Assembly (NCBI RefSeq): GCF_001949145.1
Contig: NW_019091368.1
Span: forward strand, 3,194,034 to 3,258,033
Length of the DNA: 64,000 bases
From: Acanthaster planci
Lineage: Eukaryota > Echinodermata > Asteroidea > Valvatida > Acanthasteridae
Direction: 5' to 3'
The notes under the pieces are model-generated. The model did not search any database and was not told the origin of the DNA. It worked only from the letters and a program-made list of their open reading frames with translations. Every line of letters starts with the position of its first letter. Positions within the stretch are counted from its first letter, which is position 1. The position numbers were made by a program, and so were the translations under genes. Of this stretch, positions 56,778 through 64,000 are shown piece by piece.

Positions 56778-59700
56778 GTAAGCTTGCTTCTTGCGTGTCG
56801 TGTAACTTGGGAAAGTGGCTGTCCGGAGCCATCCATTCCGTTGCTGCATCTATGTTGTTGTCGAGCGGCAACACAGCTTCCTTCTAAGTGGTGAATTGGA
56901 CAGTCTGTGACGAGATGATCATCTGTCTGCATCTCAAGCTGCTCAAGTTGCCCTCGGGTTGACCTTGTGACAACACAGAACGGTCGGTAACGGACTTTTC
57001 CGGATCGAGCTGCGCCTGAGCTACGACCGTCAGTAACAATAAAAAGGCGCCTTTCCATATGTATGTTTTTTGGTGTGTTTCGTACACGATGCGTTTATGC
57101 GTTTCACTTTCACGGACACAAAAATCGACTCCATTAACAAAACACATGTTCGTTGCATTCGGCCGTCAAAATCCCACTGAGGGTGATATCGACGGATACG
57201 CAATTCTTAGCGCAAGTGTTGAGGCTCATGTGGAAAGGCGCCTTTAGTCGGCGACCCTCCCCCGTTGCATCTGTAACAATATTACAAGAAAACAAACGAT
57301 CACCATATCCGACGGCACTCAAATAATTTTGCTTATCTATACTTCTATAACTGGTTAAAGTTGGAACCTAGCATTCAAAAAGTTTTATTTTCCATGACGT
57401 TTAGGTTCATTTTCAAGATTCATCAATACATGTTTTATATTTAGGCCTATTCACCATCCCTCCCCAAATGTTGCCTTTAGTTCTGTTTACTGTTTGTTTT
57501 GTGATTTGTTTGCTTTTTTGTTTAATTAAGAAACAATGCATCGGTGCATATGTTGACACCAGTGAGGGGTCCATTTAATGACAAGCAGAGAACTTCTGTG
57601 TGTCCAACAGAGAGCATCTTGACACCTAGCTTTCTCTGTATAACCCTACTACTTTACCGTCCTCGTCTCTTCTTTCAAGCTACAAACATGGGTCATATCC
57701 TGATCTGTTTGGTATCCTGTTTAGCAGGACTTAGTTTATTTTTCTGCAGAAGCGGGTCGTTAGTTGATCCCTGTGTACAGTTCACGGTTAGGTCACCATA
57801 TTGGACACGAATGATGCTAATTATACCCAATCGACCCCCGTCGTTAAAGTTGGATGAACCTTCCAAAGCCAACTTCTTTATAAAAAGTAGGACAAGTTGG
57901 GGCTGACTGAGATAATGAATGTCACCACGCGTTAAAAACTTTATGTTTATATAGGGAATTAAATGGAAAAGTTACACAATTATCAGGCAAAATGACAGTC
58001 TCTGTGTGTACATCCCCTCGAGTAGGAGCACCCACTCAGAACCGTGCTGGTTGGGAGCAGGGGCGTAGCCGCCACGGGGGGGGGGGGAATGTCCCCTCCC
58101 CCCATTCCCGGTTCCCCCAAGGTGCCGCCTCCCACTCTAACTAAAAACGGATGAATGCATATTGAAAGAGGCTAACATGAGCTTGGCCCACAAAAACCAC
58201 ACCACTAAAAGTTGGTGCACCCCCCCATAAGATGCAGGTGCCCCCTTTTGTCAAAAGAAGTCCCTTGTGCAAATTGTGCAAAAGAATCTCCTGAAATGGA
58301 CTTAGCGCGCGCACGGAGAGCTGCGTGCAAACAGACTCTTGACCAATCAGAATCTATTAAATTCTGTCGTATCCGTGTGATAGCGCGTGATTTACGCATC
58401 TCGGCGGGCATTATCATTAATTCTGATTGGTCAAGAGTTGCGTGTGTAATTGAGAGCTGCGGATCCTTTTTCTTTACCGAGTCAACCAAAATCCTAACCA
58501 TGTGGAAAGATTTGGTCATACAACGATCATGGAGCGGCTTCCTCTATACCAGATAACTGTCAGGCATAATACATATAGGCCTACATGTCATATCATATTT
58601 TAGTGTCCCCCCCCCTTAAATTTCAGCGCCTTTGAGTACACAGACTGAGTATACCATTGCTGTGGCTACAAACGGCTCGGAAACGGAGACAGGAGTCGAG
58701 GGAGGAGGACTGCCGTGTAACGACACCGCGTGCCAAGGTGAGCTCTCTGCCGGAGACACTGGACTGCCGTGTAACAACACCGCGTGTCAAGGTGAGCTCT
58801 ACCACAGTTCGCCACCTTTTCTCTTACACATGGATGTAGCAAGGGGGAGGGGGTAACACTGTACAAACTAGGGTGTTAAATTTAACACATCCGTGTTATC
58901 AAATGACCATGCCAACATTTTTCACCGGTGTTAACATTTTTGGGTGTTATTTCACCACCGTTTGTATTACTTTCAACGCCGTCCAGTGTTTTATTATATC
59001 TGTAGGTGCATGAGAAGAAACACCAGCGGTGTTTAACTAACATGTTTTGGTATGGTCATCGGGCGACTCCCGAAAATATTGTTTTGAAAACCACAACTTT
59101 TGCTGTGAAGGGTCACTCCCCCCCCCCCGAATCGAAATGAAAAAGGGGGATGCAAAGAAAAAGCACAATAAACAAAAAAGAGAAAATGGAATGAAATCAC
59201 CAATTTACTGGTAAACATCTTTTGACTCCTTGTACCGTGACGTTTCCAGCACAGTGCCGAGTGTTTGTACACATAATGAATGTTTAACCGCCAATTTCGT
59301 ATGCTAGCTGTGAACGGTAGTTGGAGTGAATGGGGCGAGTGGCAGAATTGTTCAGCATCATGTGGTACAGGGAATATGACGCGATATCGGACGTGCAACA
59401 ACCCTGCACCGCTGTACGGAGGGACGCCTTGCAACGGGACCAGCGAAGAATCCTATCCGTGCGACACCAATATCTCATGCCCGTCAGGTAAGGGGTTGTG
59501 TGGCAAACTCGAGCGACGACTGCAGTTGACGGGTTCGCCCAACGTTAATTAACCAAACGATGGATGGTTTGATTAATCGACCATTTCAGAACCAGTTCTT
59601 AGGGGCACAGTTGTCGCCGGTCTATTGATTGTCCTTTTTCGTAAATAAGTGCAGAATGAGCCGTTTGGCTACCCGGTATATTGTAGAGACTATAAACGCA

Positions 59701-61840
59701 AAGAAAAATGCAACCAATGACAAAATTTGACAGACATACAGTACAGGACGTGCGAGTGTTGGTATATGAAGCAACTGAGCTGTGGTGGTCCAACTACCGT
59801 TTGCGTGCAACTGTGCCTTAGCTATTTGGTTCACCATCTTTGCTCAATATCCGCCCTGAGCTGAAGCGCCCCCCCCCCATCGGTTGAAAAGAATAATGTT
59901 GATCATGGGGGGTTTTCGTTTTGTTGGTAGCGATGCGACTGCAACGTTCGCGCTTCATACTCGTTCGTGAACCAGCTATGCGCAGTTACTACCAAAGGGG
60001 CCTCCATTGCCAGGAAAACTGCGCCCTATGTGTCCTGCTCAAGGCCTATAGTGAGGTGCTGTCAGTCCCCGTGCGGAAAAGAAATTGTTGTGGTTATGGG
60101 AAGATGACAAAGCCACACCCAAAACATATATCGACTTCAAACCGACGTATTCGGCCTCAGATGGCGAAATGTAAAAGACAGTGGGGAGGGATATACAGTA
60201 TGGCGAGGGATCCGAAGAAAATGAATCAATGGGTGACGCTGCTAAATGTATACGAGGCGTGTGTTTCTTTTTCATCCATTTCGATTCAAAACAGTGGATG
60301 GCGGATGGAGTGAATGGAGCGACTGGTCCGCATGCTCAGTGACCTGTGGCGGTGGAGGTCGAACCTCGCGCAGCCGCATTTGCAACAATCCTGTACCTAT
60401 GCACGGGGGACTGGACTGTGTTGGAGACGGAGATGAAATCCGTCCATGCCCCTCACCTATTTGTCCAGGTAGGTCGAAAACCAGACTGACACGAGGCTCC
60501 TTCTCCTCACTTGAATATTGTTTATAAATCTGAATTGACAAGCAACAGCTTTCGAATATATATAATTATGCGCAAGCTGATAACTTCTTATCGAGAACAT
60601 TTCATGAAAAAGTTCCAGTTATCAAAAGATTTCACTAGCTATCAGTAAAATGCCAGAATGTTAAATCTACCTTGGTCAGAGAAAAATAGTAATACGCAAG
60701 GCAAATAGCGGACATTATTACAATTGACCTTTTTCCAATTAAACTTTAGTAGATATAAAGTCGAACCTCGTTACTAAGAACACTGTTCATACAACATTCT
60801 GCATGTAACAAAGAAATATTTTAGGTCCTTATCCTTTGTTCTTCATTGTTTTCATTCCTAATGATACAAGGTCCCTGTTACAACAAAATAATCTGCAAAG
60901 TGTGAAGAACCTTTTTAACGAGGTTCGACAGCACATGGGTCAGCAGGTCTTGGGACCACAGTGCTAGCTTCGCTTCTGCTGACCCTTGCCAATGTGGCCA
61001 TTTCGTTCGTCCTGTGTCATTGCTGTCACTGCTTGTAATTTTTATTTGTGTTTTGGCTAAATAAAATAAGAAAAATAATAATAAGCGTTTTCGAAACATG
61101 TGGATTCGGCTTAGACCTTGGGTTTGCTGGTTCTAGCCATTATTCTGAAGTAGCGTTCGAAACCACATGTTCAAGCTCTGAGTCGAACCAGCGAAACTGA
61201 AGTCTCCGCCGAATCCACTCGTTTCGAAAACGCTCGTAGTGAATAAGGGCGATTCACAATACCGTGCGCCACCAAGAGGCTGCCATAGAGAGGACTTTTT
61301 CGTAGTGCATTATGGGAAAACTGTCGACAAAGTTCGTGGCGCCGAGTGCGCTTTGCGTTTGGAATTGTTCCACTGTTGTTTTTTTTGTCCAGTAGGTTAA
61401 GCTTTGGAAGTGTTTAGGGTATTGGTGTTCATTAACATAAAATGACGGGGTTTTGCGAGGCACGGACTGCCAAATCAAACATTTCCTGAAACTGTCTAAT
61501 TAGCTCACTGAATGGAAATCAGTGCCAGTTCGTCGTCGACTGGAAACTTAAAAAACGGCCTCTCCGCGACAATCTCTTGGTGGTGCAATGTATTGTGAAT
61601 CACCTGTATTAACCAAAAGTATGAAGCAAAATCATACAAAATATTAAATTTTCACTCTTTCTTTTGCCTCCAGCTCCACAAAGCCATTGGAATCAGTGGG
61701 GGGCATGGGGGGAATGCCAAGCAAATCAAAATTGTTCGCCCTCTTACCAAATCCGTCAACGGCAATGTCCTGGAAATGATTGCCCCGGAGTGAGTGTACA
61801 ACTCAGACTTTGCACAATAAATACGACAGGCTGCCCGTGA
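56684..61840 (+). CDS. Secreted protein with three thrombospondin type 1 repeats
   Basis: Five exons on the plus strand, phase 1 throughout: 56684-56777, 58627-58737 (or -58791), 59308-59487, 60295-60468, 61674-61840. The product is 241 residues with the short donor of exon 2, or 259 with the long one. In order: signal peptide (about 1-31), Ser/Thr/Asn/Glu-rich linker with N-glycosylation sequons and one Cys pair (two pairs in the long form), and three TSRs (about 69-128, 129-186, 187-241). TSRs 1 and 2 are canonical; TSR 3 is shortened and diverged. TSR proteins act in the extracellular matrix, in axon guidance and in complement, and this architecture does not choose among these. It lies head to head with the properdin-like gene and shares its exon design. 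I do not recognise a named orthologue. Confidence 0.85.
57043..57245. mobile_element. Foldback element with AAAGGCGCCTTTCC ends
   Basis: Inverted ends AAAGGCGCCTTTCCATATG and CATGTGGAAAGGCGCCTTT, about 200 bp apart, with weaker inverted similarity continuing inward. No coding frame. Confidence 0.72.
58290..58450 (+). mobile_element. Dispersed repeat family B, foldback copy
   Basis: CTCTTGACCAATCAGAAT (58338-58355) and its exact complement ATTCTGATTGGTCAAGAG lie inside it, about 65 bp apart, with looser inverted similarity outward. It is related to 8480-8605. Confidence 0.72.
58627..58791 (+). CDS. Three-TSR gene exon 2: glycosylation-rich linker with duplicated splice donor
   Basis: The acceptor is a poly-C/T tract ending tttcag. 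The linker is Thr/Glu-rich with Asn-Gly-Ser and Asn-Asp-Thr sequons, then GLPCNDTACQ. The unit holding GLPCN-TACQ and its donor (CAAG then gtgagctct) occurs twice, so the exon can end at 58737 or 58791. Both ends are phase 1 and differ by 54 nt (18 residues, with one extra Cys pair and an extra sequon). Confidence 0.72.
58792..59307 (+). other. Three-TSR gene intron 2
   Basis: 0.5 kb. Much of it (about 58860-59045) is a GTGTTA/TAACAC-rich repeat like that at 54740-54930. Confidence 0.8.
58860..59045. repeat. GTGTTA/TAACAC-rich repeat, copy 2
   Basis: Dense GTGTTA and TTAACAC words in intron 2 of the three-TSR gene, sharing TGTTATCA-ATGACC with the copy in the divergent intergenic region. Confidence 0.55.
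59308..59487 (+). CDS. Three-TSR gene exon 3: thrombospondin type 1 repeat 1
   Basis: A 180-nt, phase 1-1 exon with WSEWGEWQNCSASCG, CNNPAPLYGGTPCNG and a closing SCPSG: six cysteines and an intact CSxSCG motif. Four N-glycosylation sequons (NCS, NMT, NGT, NIS) suggest heavy glycosylation. Acceptor tgctag, donor gtaagg. Confidence 0.94.
59488..60294 (+). other. Three-TSR gene intron 3
   Basis: 0.8 kb. A plus-strand open frame at 59921-60313 runs into the next TSR exon in another frame and shows no domain. Confidence 0.8.
60295..60468 (+). CDS. Three-TSR gene exon 4: thrombospondin type 1 repeat 2
   Basis: A 174-nt, phase 1-1 exon with WSEWSDWSACSVTCG, CNNPVPMHGGLDCVGD and a closing ICPG. 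It is fully canonical, with C-mannosylation and O-fucosylation motifs. Acceptor aaacag, donor gtaggt. Confidence 0.95.
60760..60929. mobile_element. MITE with TCGAACCTCGTTA terminal inverted repeats
   Basis: Perfect 13-bp inverted ends (with one more matching base outside), 170 bp in all, AT-rich centre, no coding frame. The ends resemble those of pogo/Tc1-mariner-type elements in general form; the superfamily is not proven. Confidence 0.8.
61084..61234. mobile_element. MITE with AGCGTTTTCGAAAC terminal inverted repeats
   Basis: Inverted arms of about 27 bp (agcgttttcgaaac, then gtggattcggc) enclose about 100 bp with a further internal copy of the TTCGAAAC motif. No coding frame. Confidence 0.82.
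61251..61601. mobile_element. Inverted-repeat MITE-like element, family A copy 2
   Basis: Ends GATTCACAATA...TGCGCCACCAAGAG and its inverted counterpart CTCTTGGTGGTGCAATGTATTGTGAATC. It is 351 bp with no open frame of note. Sits in the last intron of the three-TSR gene. Confidence 0.8.
61674..61840 (+). CDS. Three-TSR gene exon 5: divergent terminal TSR and stop codon
   Basis: Acceptor gcctccag, entered in phase 1. WNQWGAWGEC keeps the tryptophan pattern, but the next part is CQANQNCSPSYQI, without CSxTCG and with a short loop (CPGNDCPG) in place of NP-P--GG. Six cysteines remain, the last two residues before TGA (61838-61840) being Cys-Pro. It is probably a real but degenerate TSR that closes the protein. 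Confidence 0.82.
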
Positions 61841-64000
61841 CTTCAGCAGGCATCCCTCTCTCGCCATGAAATCCGATGACCCGGTTCGGTCGGACTTGTT
61901 TTTTGAAAGCCGCGTTCCTGTCTGTGTGGCCACGGCTTCTCGAAGTGGCGAGTAAAAGGGGAAACCGCAATCACAATGTGCCCAATTTGGAGAGGGCCTT
62001 AATTATTCTGGATTCGAGTAGGTGGTGCCCCTTGTAACATTTTCGATCGGTACAGAATCGGTTATGTACTAGCACCATGGCTTTGAGTAATGCAGAACAT
62101 ACCGAGTGTCACACTAGAACAAGTATAATTTTAACAGGCCATTTTTAAACGAATATTTAATTAATTGATTAGGCAGATGCGACCCTACAGGGCCCTGTTG
62201 GCTCCAAGGCCAGTAACCAATAACTATAAGCCTACTTTTCTAACATAAGGAAAAGTATTTTCAGGTCAGGTGTCTATTATGAACCTTTCTAACATATGTA
62301 TCGCATCACGGGAGTAGATGACGAAAAGGCATTGAATTTTATGCTAAATCCCATGGAAGAACGGTAATAACGAGGTATTTAACTAGTGTTTACCTTACAA
62401 TCGAGATCAAATCATTCTTTTACTAGATAGAAAAAGATGGTCTTATAAACATCTTTATTTCGAGATTTGATTGGAATTAACCATACATCCATCCGTAGCT
62501 CGATGAGCTGGTGCTTAAGAAATGTTCTAAATGAAAAACAGCCATGGATAATGCAAGGCGTGTTTGGCGTTTAAATCCATGATGCAATGAGAATATCGCA
62601 AAGTTTCACTAGAAGGTTTTAAGGGAAGATACCAGTGGCGTAAATCTGTTCTTAAGACTGGTGGGATCAGAAATGACGTAAATAAAAAACAATACTCCTG
62701 CCTTGGAAATCCCAAATACGGAAGAGGGGGGTTGCCGTCATATATAAACGTACAACCCGTAATTTTACTGCAAAACAACATATGCAGAGCTGTTGAAATG
62801 TTCCCCCTTTTTCAGTACTGAAATTTTTTTTTTCTTTCTTTCACCACGAAAAAGTGGGGGCATTGCCCAATAGCCCAACGCTCTGCTCAAAAGGTAGCGG
62901 GATGCCCCCCCCCCACGGATTCACACCCCTGAAAGATGCTACAGGGAGCATTGGCACGATTAAATTGTAATACTCCGTGTGTCCCCATTTGGGAACGTAT
63001 AGTTGACATGTTAGCCCTTTGGTACATGAAGGAAATCGGAAGAGATTCTTTTATGCCCATTCGTTTCTTATCGTCAAGATTTTTTTCCAGGACCCCACTG
63101 TTTACTTAATTTCAAGAAGCACCCCTAATAACAGAGTCTTAAAATGCAATTCTATACGGGACAGCCAGAATTTTGGCGATTGTACAGTATCTAGCAGAAG
63201 AAGAATTCGGTATTTTCCAGAATATTTCAATTATTACATACTTTTCGGGATTGTCTACGTTTTGTAGAAATTTCTGTCCATAACTTATGTCTTATAAGTG
63301 GCGGCTTGTCGCTGGTCTCGCAACAGAAGACAACTAAAGTTTTCAACCTTAGATGTTATAATTAACGGACATGTTACATGTATCTGTCATATTATCCAGT
63401 TGCTTTGCATATGAGCGGTCTCTTCTTTTTCTTTCAGGTTTATTTTTATTTAATTCCTTATCTATTATGAGAGAGAGGCTGAAAAAATCATGAAAAACTA
63501 CAGATTTATATGCCCTATGTACACAGGAGATTAAACGTTCTCAAACTACTGGTATCCACTTTTGCATGCATTCACTGAATTAATGGGTGTCAACCCCCTC
63601 CCCTCGATGACCATTATGTCATTATTGCACATGCGCGAATACACAAACTAAATGCACACACAATCTTTGGGAACCGAACACATGTGCGTGCGAATAGGAT
63701 GGCCCCCCTGGTACTGGTAATGGCTGGTAATTTTGGTCGTCAGATTTGTCTTTAGAGTATTCCCTGCGCTGAAACTTCATCAGGCTAAATTATGTTGATG
63801 GGCAGCCTTTTTAGAGCCGCAATCATTTTGATGCCTCAAAGGAACACAATACACAAATGACAAATAATAGATGTTACCTTTAAGACCCTCCAAGTACATT
63901 TTTATTCCTGTTGAGTCAGAGAGTGAAAACAAGTTTCAAAACGACGAATTTCCAACGATTTTGTTGGACAAGTTTACTTCATTTTCTAAAACACCTTTTC
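61841..64000. other. Downstream flank without recognised gene
   Basis: Contains the 3' UTR of the three-TSR gene and AT-rich sequence with poly-C/G tracts (near 62905). The short open frame at 63019-63267 has no recognisable feature. Confidence 0.6.
62681..62686 (+). terminator. Candidate poly(A) signal of the three-TSR gene
   Basis: The first clear AATAAA after the stop codon, giving a 3' UTR of about 0.85 kb if used. The hexamer is common in AT-rich DNA, so this is weak. Confidence 0.3.

Larger units (their letters stand above)
56778..58626 (+). other. Three-TSR gene intron 1
   Basis: 1.85 kb. It contains a foldback element (57043-57245), the fuller copy of a dispersed repeat (about 58290-58450) and poly-G/C tracts near 58075-58100. 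Confidence 0.8.
60469..61673 (+). other. Three-TSR gene intron 4, filled with foldback elements
   Basis: 1.2 kb, more than half of it in three consecutive inverted-repeat elements (60760-60929, 61084-61234, 61251-61601). Confidence 0.85.

Overview
This is animal nuclear DNA. There are no operons: coding sequence is a few percent of the window, split into short exons with GT/AG borders, and some introns are very long (one about 23 kb). Palindromic ACATGTACATG-type runs are dense and there are many small inverted-repeat (MITE-like) elements. Together with a CaMKI gene starting MPLF and TB/TSR secreted proteins, this suggests a marine invertebrate. An invertebrate deuterostome such as amphioxus, an acorn worm or an echinoderm is my best guess, but the species is inferred and not proven.

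Layout. (1) 1-43,118, minus strand: a calcium/calmodulin-dependent protein kinase I gene (CaMK1). Six coding exons carry the first 249 codons of the kinase (43030-43118, 41086-41217, 38195-38269, 14907-15045, 8754-8953, 7944-8056). All junctions keep frame and all the main catalytic motifs are present. I could not find the exons for the end of the kinase domain and the autoinhibitory/calmodulin-binding helix. They may lie beyond the left edge, or be too divergent for me to recognise between 1 and 7943, where one weak C-terminal exon candidate (2841-3017) sits. (2) 43,119-48,026: mostly intergenic, with several foldback repeats. (3) 48,027-53,880, minus strand: a seven-exon secreted protein made of a signal peptide, a six-cysteine TB-like domain, an acidic linker and five thrombospondin type 1 repeats (TSRs), every junction in phase 1. 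TB followed by TSRs is the layout of vertebrate properdin, the stabiliser of the complement alternative-pathway convertase. This is the most interesting gene in the window. (4) 53,881-56,683: divergent intergenic region with a long hairpin. (5) 56,684-61,840, plus strand: a second, smaller secreted TSR protein (signal peptide, glycosylation-rich linker, three TSRs). Its linker exon ends in a tandemly duplicated splice-donor unit that should give two in-frame isoforms differing by 18 residues. (6) 61,841-64,000: downstream sequence with a possible poly(A) signal and no gene that I recognise.

How the genes relate: CaMK1 is an intracellular Ca2+-signalling kinase and has no evident functional tie to its neighbours. 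The two TSR genes are head to head, both encode secreted proteins, and share the one-module-per-exon phase 1-1 design, so they may be a locally duplicated and diverged pair. A role in complement is an inference from domain architecture only.

The repeat content is a second theme. At least nine foldback elements and at least six families with two copies in the window were read directly from the sequence, and several explain open frames that would otherwise look like genes.
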